Shown: positions 47,971 to 59,322 of the stretch, piece after piece
Layout of the letters: each line of letters opens with the position of its first letter
How positions within the stretch are numbered: position 1 is the first letter of the stretch
Assembly (NCBI GenBank): GCA_947579665.1
Contig: OX388350.1
Coordinates: forward strand, 86,819,152 to 86,883,151
DNA length: 64,000 bases
Source of the DNA: Sympetrum striolatum
Taxonomy: Eukaryota; Arthropoda; Insecta; Odonata; Libellulidae
Direction: 5' to 3'
Notes under the pieces: generated by a model
Seen by the model: only the letters and a program-made list of their open reading frames with translations
Told to the model about the DNA's origin: nothing
The model's database searches: none
Position numbers and translations under genes: made by a program

Positions 47971-49073
47971 GGATACAAATTCACAGGCTAAACCACAAGC
48001 GTCATTGACTTGAAATTTTTATGACATATTGGCCATAATGTGAAACCCCCAGATAAAAAGCGACTTTGATCCTCAGTGTCATAGGTTCGACTCCAGAGGG
48101 CCCCAAAGTCCCGATTTTTCCCGTTTAAATGCATTGCCGTGATTTTTGGGAATTAAAAAAAAATACTTCCCGGATAGGTAGAGAATCAAAACTCAAGGAG
48201 CCTATATATATGATCATGGTCTATCAAAATCATTTATGACTTATACGGATAATATCCTGGGTTCGATGCTAGGACGTTGCAAAAATTGGCCGTTTAAAAT
48301 ACATTGACGTAGTTTTTCATTATTTTTTTTCATGCACTTATCGAAATGATAGGAAATTCTTGCTTTTATTGAAGATGTATATTAAGCATGGGTTTTAGAA
48401 AAAAATTTACATAAGACCGTACTGTTCCTGGGTTCGATGCCAGAGCACATTACATTTTCTCTCATAAGGAATATATGGGAAAAGTAGGACGTAGTTTGAA
48501 GCAGTTGCAGCAAATATTTCTGCCTGAATTTTCATACATAGTTAGAGATGGTGATACTCTGCTGTGCTGCATAGGAAGTATTACCAGAAAGACCCGGGTT
48601 CGATGCCAGGTGGTAATATATCTGCCATATAAAACACATTGGATAGGATTTCATTATTTCTTACATGCACTAATCGAAATACCAGGGAGTTCTTGCTTAG
48701 ATAGTAGATGTGCATTAAGACTCGGTTTAAGTCAAAAAAATAAGATAAGACCATGCTAATCCTGGGTTCGATGCCAGAGCATATTAAAATTTCTCTCATA
48801 AGGAATATATGGGAAAAGTAGGACGTCGTTTGAGGCAGTTGAAGCCAATATTTCTGCCTGAATTTTCACACATAGTAAGAGAGGGTGATCTCCTGTTGTG
48901 ATGAATAGAAAATTTTGCCGTGAAGACCCGGGTTCGATGCCAAACCATTAAAATGCAGCGAATTTTAAAAATATTTTCAATTTTTTTTTTTTTTGAGGAC
49001 CGTCCCGAAATGATGCCGATATGAAATTAGTGTTGTCGATCTGCTTGCAGTATGCAAGCTACATTTTACTCGT
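47971..49073 (+). mobile_element. T-arm array copy F3 (A-B-X-Y-X-F type)
   Basis: Plus-oriented copy of 1,103 bp with six TTCGA motifs near 48,087, 48,260, 48,433, 48,600, 48,768 and 48,930. The last F-type motif has CCCGGGTTCGATGCC. The T-run before the terminal hairpin is about 13 T. Confidence 0.9.
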
Positions 49074-49116
49074 ATATCTATTAAATATAGATGCTTCTCC
49101 GGATTCATTCAAGGAT

Positions 49117-49163
<47 letters not shown>
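49074..49163. repeat. Linker with 23-bp sequence and long GATA microsatellite
   Basis: The linker lies at 49,090-49,112 (last base changed), followed by about twelve GATA units (about 49,117-49,164) running into the next copy's GATAGGATAC start. Confidence 0.92.
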
Positions 49164-49168
<5 letters not shown>

Positions 49169-50242
49169 GATACTAATTCACAGCCTAAACTAGAAGCGTC
49201 ATCGACTTGAAATTTTTACGACGTATTGGCCATAACGTATAACCACCAGAAAAATTGCGATCTAGAACCTCAGTGTCATGGGTTCGATTCCAGAGAGCCC
49301 CAAAGTCGCGATTTTCCCCATAAGAATACATGGCGGGGATTTTCGAAAATTTTTTTGAGGCACTTCCCGGAAAAAGAGAGATTTGAAATTCAAGGAATCG
49401 CTAGATGCCGTGCATATCTAAAGGAAACCATAAAGACATCTACGAATATTATCCTTGGTTCGATGCTAGGTCGGGGCAAAAATCGGCCGTTTAAAATGCA
49501 TTGTGGCGATTTTTAAGATTTTTTTTGGGCCCTTTTCCGATGGCATAGAAACTTGAAATTCGGTATGATGTTAGATACCATAAAAATATATCATAATCGA
49601 ATTTTACATATTCGCTGATGGTCCATGGTTCGATCCCAGAGGGCCATTTGCAAGTCTCAATGCATTTCTTACGGAGATAACGGAAACAATATTTAGGTAC
49701 TTCCCGACGTGCTATCGACTTCGAACTTTGTATGATACAAGACCAAGTTCTTACAAATCAAACTGTGCATTGACAGCGTACATGATGTCCTGGGTTCGAC
49801 ACCAGGTGTCTCTGCAATCAGAACTTGATCCGATTTTTAGGAATTATTTTGATACCTTTCCCAATAATATAGAAACTTGAAATTTGGCATATAGATTGAG
49901 ATAATGAATAACTTTCAGAAAAATCTTTTAAATTTCCAAGATCGTCCTTGGTTCGAGTCCCGAGAGCCATTTACATTCGTGAACATTAGAGCGTCTTTTG
50001 AGGCAGTTGTAGCCAATATTTCTGCTTGAATTTTCACACATAGTTTTAGATGGTGATCTTCTATTGTGTTACTTAGTAGTTTTACCAGTAAGACCCGGGT
50101 TCAATGCCAGACGATGAATTTTCAGCGAATTTTAAGAAAAAATTATATCCTTTTTTTTCTTATGAGGACTGTCCCGATGTGATGCCGATATGAAATTAGT
50201 ATTGCCGATCTGCTTGCAGTATGCAAGCTGCATTTTACTCGT
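49164..50242 (+). mobile_element. T-arm array copy F4 (A-B-C-D-E-F, older A-B spacer)
   Basis: Plus-oriented copy of 1,079 bp. Its A-B spacer has ATACATGGCGGGGATTTTCG and GCCGTGCATATCTAAAGG instead of the CCCGTTTAAATGCATTGC type. The same variant is present in the old copy at 14,531, so it is probably ancestral. Six motifs lie about 150-178 bp apart. Confidence 0.9.
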
Positions 50243-50300
50243 TATATATAGATGCTTCTCCGGATTCATTCATATAGATAGATAGATAGATAGATAGATA
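50243..50300. repeat. Linker with 23-bp sequence and GATA repeat
   Basis: The linker lies at 50,251-50,273, then about six GATA units lead directly into copy F5. Confidence 0.9.
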
Positions 50301-51376
50301 GGATACTAATTCACAGCCTAAACCACAAGCGTCATTGACTTGAAATTTTTACGACGTATTGGCCCTAACGTGAAACCCCCAGAAAAAATGCGATTTTAAA
50401 CCTCAGTGTCACGGGTTCGATTCCAGAGGGCCCCAAAATCCCGATTTTTCCCGTTTAAATGCATTGCTTTGATTTTCGGGAATAAAAAAAAAATACTTCC
50501 CGGATAGGTAGAGAATCAAAACTCAAGGAGCCTATACATATGGTTATGATCTATCGAAAACATAAATGAGTTTTATGGAAAATATCCTGGGTTCGATGCT
50601 AGGTCGGGGCAAAAATCGGCCGTTTAAAATGCATTGTGGCGATTTTTAAGATTTTTTTTGGAACCCTTTTCCGAATGCTTGGAAACTTGAAATTTGGCAT
50701 GGGGTTAGAAATCATAAATATATTTCATAATCAAATTTTACGTATTCGCTGATGGTCCTTGGTTCGATCCCAGAGGGCCATTTGCACTCCACAATGCATT
50801 TCTTATGGGGATAACGGAAACACATTTTAGGTACTTCCCGGTATGATATCGACTTCAAACTTTGTATGAAATTAGATCAAGTCCTAGCAAGTCATTTTGT
50901 ATATTAACAGCTTCCAATACGTTTAGGGGTCGACACCAGGCGTCTCTAAAATCAGTCACTGATCCGATTTTTAAGAATTATTTTGAACCCATTCCCAATA
51001 ATATTAAAACTTGAATTCGGCATTTATATAGAACTTATAGATACATTAACGAAACATATTTTATGTTTCCTAGATCGTCCTTGGTTCGAATCCAGAGAGC
51101 TATTAACATTCGTGCAAAGTAGGTCTTCGTTTGAGGCAGTTGCAGCCAATATTTCTGCTTGAATTTTCACACGTATTTAGAGAAGATGATCTCCTGATGT
51201 GCTGCATAGAAATTTCACCAAAAAGACCCGGGCTCGATACCAGACGATTAAATTTCAGCGAATTTTAAGAATATTTTCAATACTTTTTTTTCCTTTCCTG
51301 GACCGTCCCGATATAATGCCGTTATGAAATTAGTGTTGTCGATCTGCTTGCAGTATGCAAGCTACATTTTACTCGT
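50301..51376 (+). mobile_element. T-arm array copy F5 (A-B-C-D-E-F type)
   Basis: Plus-oriented copy of 1,076 bp. The D motif is altered to GGGGTCGACACCAGG, losing one base of TTCGA, while the arm pair is partly kept. The other motifs are intact. Confidence 0.9.
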
Positions 51377-51471
51377 ATAATAGATAGATGCTTCTCCGGA
51401 TTCATTCATGTATCTATTATATATAGATGCTTCTCCGGATTCATTCATGTATCCATATATATATATAGCGA
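51377..51471. repeat. Linker with 39-bp tandem of the 23-bp sequence
   Basis: Copies lie at 51,387-51,409 and 51,426-51,448, the same 39-bp spacing as at 39,888-39,949. A TA run follows. Confidence 0.9.
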
Positions 51472-52546
51472 GGATACAAATTCACAGGCTAAACCACAAT
51501 CGTCATTGACCTGAAATTTTAACGACACATTGGCCATAACGTGTAACCTCCAGAAAAATTGCGATTTTGAACCTCAGTGTCATTGGTTCGATTCCAGAGG
51601 GCCCCAAAGTCCCGATTTTTTCCGTTTAAATGCATTGCCGTGATTTTCGGGAATTTTTAAAAAATACTTCCCGGATAGGTAGAGAATCAAAACTCATAGA
51701 GCCTATATATATGGTCATGATCTATCGAAAACATAAATGAGTTTTACGGAAAATATCCTGGGTTCGATGCTAGGTCGAGGAAAAAATCGGCCGTTTAAAA
51801 AGCATTGTGGCGATTTTTAAGATTTTTTTTGGACCCTTTCCCGATGGCAAGGAAACTTGAAATTCGGCATGAGGTTGGAGATTATACATATATTTCATAA
51901 TCAAATTTTACATATTCGCTGATGGTCATTGGTTCGATCCCAGAGGGCCATTTACATTCCTCAATGCATTTCTTATGGAGATAACGGAAACAAGTTTAAG
52001 GTACTTCCCGGCATGCTATAGACTTAAAACTTAGCATGATAGAAGAACCAGTCTTAACAAATCAAACTATGCATTCATAGCTATCAATGTGTCCAGGGTT
52101 CGACACCAGGTGTCTCTGCAATCAGAAGTTGATCCGATTTTTAGGAATTATTTTGAAACCTTTTCCAATAATATAGAAACTTGAAATTTGGCAAATAGAT
52201 TGAGATCAATAATAACTTTCAGAAACATTTTTTAAATTTCCAAGATCGTCCTTGGTTCGAGTCCCGAGAGCCATTTACATTCGTGAACATTAGCGCGTCT
52301 TTTGAGGCAGTTGTAGCAAATATTTCTGCTTGAATTTTCACACATAGTTAGAGATGGTGATCTTCTATTGTGTTTCATAGTAGGTTTTCCAGTAAGACCC
52401 GGGTTCGATTCCAGACGATGAAATTTCAGCGAATTTTAAGAAAAAATTAAATCCATTTTTTTCTTATGAGGACCGTCCCGATGTGATGCCGATATGAAAT
52501 TAGTATTGCCGATCTGCTTGCAGTATGCAAGCTACATTTTACTCGT
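51472..52546 (+). mobile_element. T-arm array copy F6 (A-B-C-D-E-F type)
   Basis: Plus-oriented copy of 1,075 bp with the CCCGTTTAAATGCATTGC-type A-B spacer, closely similar to F1 and F10. The junction to F7 is a short GATA repeat without the 23-bp linker. Confidence 0.9.
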
Positions 52547-52573
52547 ATACCTATATAGATAGATAGATAGATA

Positions 52574-53650
52574 GGATACTAATTCACAGCCTAAACCACC
52601 AGCGTGATTGACTTGAAATTTTTACGACGTATTGGCCATAACGTGTAACCGCCAGAAAAATTGCGATTTTGATCCTCAGGGTCATGGGTTCGATTCCAGA
52701 GGGCCCCAAAGTCGCGATTTTCTCCATAAGAATACATGGCGGGGATTTTCGAAAAATTTTTTGAGGTACTTCCCGGGGAGAGAAAGAGTTGAAACTCGAG
52801 GGATCGCTAGAAGCCGTGCGTATCCAACGAAAATCAGAAAAACATCTTGGAATATAGTCCATGGTTCGATGCTTGGTCGGGGCAAAAATCGGCCGTTTAA
52901 AATGCATTACGGCGATTTTGAAGATTTTTTTTGGATCCTTTCCCAATAACATGGATATTCGAAACTCGGCACGTGGATAGATATCATGAATATACTTCAT
53001 AATCAAATTTTACATGTTCGCTGATGGTCCTTGGTTCGATCCCAGAGGGCCATTTGCACTTCTCAATGCATTTCTTACGGAAACAACGGAAACAAAATTT
53101 AGGTACTTTCCGACATGCTATCAACTTCAAACTTTGCTTGATACAAGAGAAAGTCTTCACAAATCAAACTCTGCATTCACAGCCTGCAATACGTCCTGGG
53201 TTCGACACCAGGTGTCTCTGAAATCAGAATTTGATCCGATTTTTAGGAATTATTTTGAAACCTTTCCCACTAAAATAGAAACTTGAAATTCGGCATATAG
53301 ATAGAGATCATAAATATCTATCAGAAACATATTTTAGAATTCCGCGATCGTCCTTGGTTCGAGTCCCGAGAGGCATTAACATTCGTGAAAATTAGAACGT
53401 TTTTTGAGGCAGTTATAGCCAATATTTCTGCTTGAATTTTCACACATAGTTAGAGATGGTGATCTTCTATTTTGTTTCATACTAGGTTTACCAGCAAGAC
53501 CCGGGTTCGATGCCAGACGATGAAATTTCAGCGAATTTTAAGAAAAAATTAAATCCTTTTTTTTTTCTTTTAAAGACCGTCCCGATATGATGCCGATAAG
53601 AAATTAGTATTGCCGATCTGCTTGCAGTATGCAAGCTACATTTTACTCGT
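52574..53650 (+). mobile_element. T-arm array copy F7 (near-identical to F9)
   Basis: Plus-oriented copy of 1,077 bp with TTCGA motifs at 52,689, 52,865, 53,035, 53,201, 53,358 and 53,506. Each lies exactly 2,280 bp before the matching motif in F9. By eye only about 15 single-base differences separate the two copies. A 140-codon minus-strand frame here is shared with F9 only because the DNA is duplicated. Confidence 0.92.
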
Positions 53651-53703
53651 ATCTATAATAGATATCCGGAGAAGCGTCTATATATAATAGATATACCCAG
53701 ATA
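53651..53703. repeat. Linker with degraded inverted 23-bp sequence
   Basis: ATATCCGGAGAAGCGTCTAT near 53,661-53,681 is a shortened, mutated inverted linker; TATACCCAGATAGG follows. Confidence 0.75.
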
Positions 53704-54779
53704 GGATACAAATTCACAGGCTAAACCAAAAGCGTCATTGACTTGAAATTTTTACGACGTATTGGCCATAACGTGTAACCACCAGAAAAAATGTGATTTT
53801 GAACCTGAGTGTCATGGGTTCGATTCCAGAAGGCCCCAAAGTCGCGATTTTCCCCATATGATTACATGGCGGGGATTTTCGAAAATTTATTTGAGGCACT
53901 TCCCGGAAAAGCAGAGAGTTGAAACTCAAGGGACCGCTAGATGCCGTGCATAGCCAACGAAAATCGGAAAGACATCTTCGAATATTGTCCTTGGTTCGAT
54001 GCTAGGCCGGGGCAAAAATCTGCCGTTTAAAATGCATTGCGGCGATTTTGAAGATTTTTTTTGGATCTTTTCCCGATAACATACATACTTGAAACTCAGC
54101 ACGACGATAGATATCATGAATATATTTCATTATCAAATTTTACATATTAGCTTATGGTCCTTGGTTCGATCCCAGAGGGCCATTTGCACTTCTCAATGCA
54201 TTTCTTACGGAGATAACGGAAACAAAATTTAGGTACTTCCCTGCATGCTATTGACTTCAAACTTTGCATGATAGAAGAGCAAGTCTTTACACATCTAACT
54301 TTGCATTCACAGCTTCCACTATTTCCTGGATTCGACACCAGGTGTCTCTGCAATCAGAAGTTGATCCGATTTTTAGGAATTATTTTGAAACCTTTCCCAA
54401 TAATATAGAAACTTCAAATTTGGCATATAGATAGAGATCATAAATAACTTTCAGAAACATTTTTTAGATTTCCATGATCGTCCTTGGTTCGAATCCAGAG
54501 AGGCATTTAAATTCGTGAAAATTAGAACGTCTTTTGAGGCAGTTGTAGCCCATATTTCTGCTTGAATTTTCACAAATAGTTAGAGATGGCGATGTTCTAT
54601 TGTGCTGCATAGTAAGTTCAACAGTAAAGACCCGGGTTCGATGCCAGACGATGGAATTTCAGCGAATTTTAAGAAATATTTCAATCCATTTTTTTCTTTT
54701 GATGGCCGTCCGGATATGATGCCGACATGAAAATAGTGTTTTCGATCTGCTTGCAGTATGCAAGCAACATTTTACTCGT
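53704..54779 (+). mobile_element. T-arm array copy F8 (A-B-C-D-E-F, older A-B spacer)
   Basis: Plus-oriented copy of 1,076 bp. The D motif reads CCTGGATTCGACACCAGG. The A-B spacer is the ACATGGCGGGGATTTTCG type. It is not the source of F10, which has the other spacer type, so F7-F8 was not duplicated as a unit. Confidence 0.9.
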
Positions 54780-54841
54780 AATAGATATATAGATGCTTCT
54801 CCGGATTCATTCATGTATATACCTATATAGATAGATAGATA
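54780..54841. repeat. Linker with 23-bp sequence and GATA repeat
   Basis: The linker lies at 54,792-54,814; a short GATA run (about 54,826-54,841) leads into F9, as in F7. Confidence 0.9.
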
Positions 54842-55929
54842 GGATACTAATTCACAGCCTAAACCACCAGCGTGATTGACTTGAAATTTTTACGACGTAT
54901 TGGCCATAACGTGTAACCGCCAGAAAAATTGATCCTCTATCCTCAATTTTGATCCTCAGGGTCATGGGTTCGATTCCAGAGGGCCCCAAAGTCGCGATTT
55001 TCTCCATAAGAATACATGGCGGGGATTTTCGAAAATTTTTTTGAGGTACTTCCCGGGGAGAGAAAGAGTTGAAACTCGAGGGATCGCTAGAAGCCGTGCG
55101 TATCCAACGAAAATCAGAAAAACATCTTAGAATGTAGTCCATGGTTCGATGCTTGGTCGGGGCAAAAATCGGCCGTTTAAAATGCATTACGGCGATTTTG
55201 AAGATTTTTTTTGGATCCTTTCCCGATAACATGGATATTCGAAACTCGGCACGTATATAGATATCATGAATATACTTCATAATCAAATTTTACATGTTCG
55301 CTGATGGTCCTTGGTTCGATCCCAGAGGGCCATTTGCACTTCTCAATGCATTTCTTACGGAGACAACGGAAACAAAATTTAGGTACTTTCCGACATGCTA
55401 TCAACTTCAAACTTTGCTTGATACAAGAGTAAGTCTTTAAAAATCAAACTCTGCATTCACAGCTTGCAATACGTCCTGGGTTCGACACCAGGTGTCTCTG
55501 AAATCAGAATTTGATCCGATTTTTAGGAATTATTTTGAAACCTTTCCCACTAAAATAGAAACTTGAAATTCGGCATATAGATAGAGATCATAAATATCTA
55601 TCAGAAACATATTTTAGAATTCCACGATCGTCCTTGGTTCGAGTCCCGAGAGGCATTAACATTCGTGAAAATTAGAACGTTTTTTGAGGCAGTTATAGCC
55701 AATATTTCTGCTTGAATTTTCACACATAGTTAGAGATGGTGATCTTCTATTGTGTTTCATACTAGGTTTACCAGTAAGACCCGGGTTCGATGCCAGACGA
55801 TGAAATTTCAGCGAATTTTAAGAAAAAATTAAATCCTTTTTTTTTCTTTTAAAGACCGTCCCGATATGATGCCGATATGAAATTAGTATTGCCGATCTGC
55901 TTGCAGTATGCAAGCTACATTTTACTCGT
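54842..55929 (+). mobile_element. T-arm array copy F9 (recent duplicate of F7)
   Basis: Plus-oriented copy of 1,088 bp with motifs at 54,969, 55,145, 55,315, 55,481, 55,638 and 55,786. It differs from F7 mainly by a short local duplication (GATCCTCTATCCTCAATTTT near 54,930-54,950) and about 15 substitutions. Confidence 0.92.
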
Positions 55930-55996
55930 AATAGATATATAGATGCTTCTCCGGATTCATTCATATATCATATATTCATATATATATATATAGAGA
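55930..55996. repeat. Linker with 23-bp sequence and TA run
   Basis: The linker lies at 55,942-55,964; ATATCATATATTCATATATA follows. Confidence 0.9.
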
Positions 55997-57073
55997 GGAT
56001 ACAAAGTCACAGGCTAAACCACTAACATCAATGGCTTGAAATTTTTACGACATATTGGCCATAACGTATAACCTCCAGAAAAATTGCGATTTTGAACCTC
56101 AGTGTCATGGGTTCGATTCCAGAGGGCCCCAAAGTCCCATTTTTTCCCGTTTAAATGCATTGCTTTGATTTTCGGGAATTAAAAAAAAATACTTCCCGGA
56201 TAGGTAGAGAATTAAAACTCAAGGAGCCTATATATATGGTCATAATCTATCGAAAACATAAATGAGTTTTACGGAAAATATCCTGGATTCGATGCTAGGT
56301 CGATGCAAAAATCTGCCGTTTAAAATGCATTGTGGCGATTTTTAAGATTTTTTTTGGACCCCTTTCCAATGGCATGGAAACTTGAAATTCGGTATGAGGT
56401 TAGATACCATAAAATTATATCATAATATAATTTTACATATTCGCTGATGGTCCTTGGTTCGATCCCAGACGACATTTATATTCTTCAATGCATTTCTTAC
56501 GGAGCTAACGGAAACAAATTTTAGATACTTCCCGGCATGCTATCGACTTAAAACTTAGCGTGTTAGAAGAACCAGTCTTAACAAATCAAATTATGCATTC
56601 ATAGCTATCAATGTGTCCTGGGTTCGACACCAGGTGTCTCTGCATTCAGAAGTTGATCCGATTTTTAGGAATTATTTTGAAACCTTTCCCAATAATATAG
56701 AAACTTGAAATTTGGCATATAGATTGAGATCATTAATAAATTTCAGAAACATTTTTTTAGATTTCCAAGTTCGTCCATGGTTCGAGTCCCAAGAGCCATT
56801 TACATTCGTGAACATTAGAGCGTCTTTTGAGGCAGTTATAGCCAATATTTCTGCTTGAATTTTCACACATAGTTAGAGATGGTGATCTTCTATTGTGTTA
56901 CATAGTAAGTTCACCAGTAAGATCCGGGTTCGATGCCAGACGATGAGATTTCAGCGAATTTTAAGAAAAATTTCAATCCTTTTTTTTTTCTTTTGAGGAC
57001 ATTCCCGATATGATACCGATATGAAATTAGTATTGCCGATCTGCTTGCAGTATGCAAGCTACATTTTACTCGT
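55997..57073 (+). mobile_element. T-arm array copy F10 (A-B-C-D-E-F type)
   Basis: Plus-oriented copy of 1,077 bp. The B motif is CCTGGATTCGATGCTAGG and the C motif has lost its right arm (CCCAGACGAC). D, E and F motifs are well kept. Confidence 0.9.
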
Positions 57074-57121
57074 ATATATGAATGAATCCGGAGAAGCATC
57101 TATATATAATAGATATAGAGA
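57074..57121. repeat. Linker with inverted 23-bp sequence
   Basis: The inverted linker lies at 57,078-57,100 between TATAT and TATATATAATAGATATA. Confidence 0.9.
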
Positions 57122-58197
57122 GGATACAAATTCACAGCCTAAACCACAAGCGTCATTAACTTGAAAATTTTACGACATATTGGCCATAACGTGTAACCGC
57201 CAGAAAAATTGCGATTTTGAACTTCAGTGTCATGGGTTCGATTCCAGTGGGCCCCAAAGTCCCGATTTTTCCCGTTTAAATGCATTGGTTTGATTTTCGA
57301 GAATTTTTTAAAAATACTTGCCGGATAGGTAGGGACTTAAAACTCAAGGAGCCGATATATATGGTCATGATCTATCGAAAACATAAATGAGTTTTACTGA
57401 AAATATGCTGAGTTCGATGCTAGGTCGAGACAAAAATCGGCCGTTTAAAATGCATTGTGGCGATTTTTAAGATTTTTTTTGAACCCTTTCCCGATAGCAT
57501 GGAACCTTGAAATTCGGCATGGGTTTAGATATCATAAATATATTTAATAATCAAATTTTACACATTCGCTGATGGTCCTTGGTTCGATCCCAGAGAGCAA
57601 TTTACATTCCTCAATGCATTTCATATGGAGATATCAGAAAACGGTTTTAGGTACTTCCCGGCATGATATCGACTTCAAACTTTGTATGATATAAGATGAA
57701 GTCCTAATAAATCATACTGTCCATTCACAGCTACCATTATGTCCTGGGTTCGACACCAGGCGTCTCTACAATCAGTAAAATATCCGATATTTAAGAATTA
57801 ATTTAAACCCCTTCCCAATAATATTAAAACATGTAATTAGGCATATAGATAGAAAACATAGAGACATTTTAAAAACATGTTTTAGATTTCATAGATCGTC
57901 CTTGGTTCGAATCCAGAGAGCCATTTACATTATTGAAAAGAAGGACGTCGTTTGAGGCAGTTGGAGCCAATATTTCTGCTTGAATTTTCACACATAGTAA
58001 GAGATGGTGATTTTCTGTTGTGCTGCATAGTAGGTTCACCAGGAAGTCCTTAATTCGATGCCAGACGATTAATTTGCAGCGAATTTTAAGAATATTTTCA
58101 ATCCCTTTTTTTTTCTTTGAGGGCCGTCCCGATATGATGCCGACATGAAATTAGTGTTGTCGATCTGCTTGCAGTATGCAAGCAACATTTTACTCGT
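57122..58197 (+). mobile_element. T-arm array copy F11 (A-B-C-D-E-F type)
   Basis: Plus-oriented copy of 1,076 bp. The last motif is degraded (CCTTAATTCGATGCC, arm lost) and the B motif reads GAGTTCGATGCTAGG. The junction to F12 is a TA run without the 23-bp linker. Confidence 0.9.
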
Positions 58198-58225
58198 ACC
58201 TATATATATATAAGTTATATATAGG

Positions 58226-59303
58226 GGATCAAAATTCTAACCATGTTCCACAAGTGCCACTGCCTTGAAATTTTTAGGACACATTGGCCTTAACGTGTAA
58301 CCTCCAGGAAAAAGCCGACATTGAACCGCAGTGTCATGGGTTCGATTCCAGATGGCCCCAAATTCCCGATTTTCTCCATAAGGATACATGGCGGGGATTT
58401 TCGAAAATTTTTTAGCTACACTTCCCGGAAAAGTAGAGAGTTGAAATTCGAGGGATCGCTAGATGCCGTGCATATCTAAAGGAAACCATAAAGACATCTA
58501 CGAATATTTTCCTTGGTTCGATGCTAGGTCGGGGCAAAAATCGGCCGTTTAAAATGCATTGTGTCGTTTTTTAAGATTTTTTTTGGACCCTTTTCCGATG
58601 GCATAGAAACTTGAAATTCGGTATGAGGTTAGATACCATAAAAATATATCATAATTGAATTTTACATATGCGCTGATGGTCCTTGGTTCGATCCCAGAGG
58701 GACATTTAAATTCCTCAATGCATTTCTTACGGAGATAACGGAAACAAAATTTAGGTACTTCCTGGAATGCTATCGACTTCAAACTTTGCATGATAGAAGA
58801 GCAAGTCCATAAAAATCAAACTATGCATTCACAGCTATCAATGTGTCCTGGGTTCGACACCAGGTGTCTCTGCAATCAGAAATTGATCCGATATTTAGGA
58901 ATTATTTTGAAACCTTTCTCAATAATATAGAAATTTAAAATTCGGCATATAGATAGAGATCATTAATAACTTTCAGAAACATTTTTTAGATTTCTAAGAT
59001 CGTCCTTGGTTCGAATCCAGAGAGCCATTTACATTCGTGAAAATTGGAACGTTTTTTGAGGCAGTTGTAGCCAATATTTCTGCTTGAATTTTCACACATA
59101 GTTAGAGATGGTGATCTTCTATTGTGTTTATAGTAGGTTTACCAGTAAGACCCGGGTTCGATGCCAGTCGATGAAATTTCAGCGAATTTTAAGAAAAAAT
59201 TAAATCCTATTTTTTTTTTCTTTTGAGGACCGTCCCGATATGATGCCGATATGAAGTTAGTATTGCCGATCTGCTTGCAGTATGCAAGCTACATTTTACT
59301 CGT
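58226..59303 (+). mobile_element. T-arm array copy F12 (divergent start, older A-B spacer)
   Basis: Plus-oriented copy of 1,078 bp. The first 60 bp are unusually diverged (GGGGATCAAAATTCTAACCA instead of GGATACAAATTCACAGGC). The A-B spacer is the ATACATGGCGGGGATTTTCG type. The remaining motifs and terminal hairpin are normal. Confidence 0.88.
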
Positions 59304-59322
59304 ATAGATAGATAGATAGAGA

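Noticed and set aside
49117..49164. GATA repeat as a GATA-factor enhancer
   Set aside because: It is a simple microsatellite found at several array junctions with variable length.
52584..53006. 140- and 144-codon minus-strand frames shared by copies F7 and F9
   Set aside because: They are shared because the DNA was recently duplicated; other copies do not keep the frame open.
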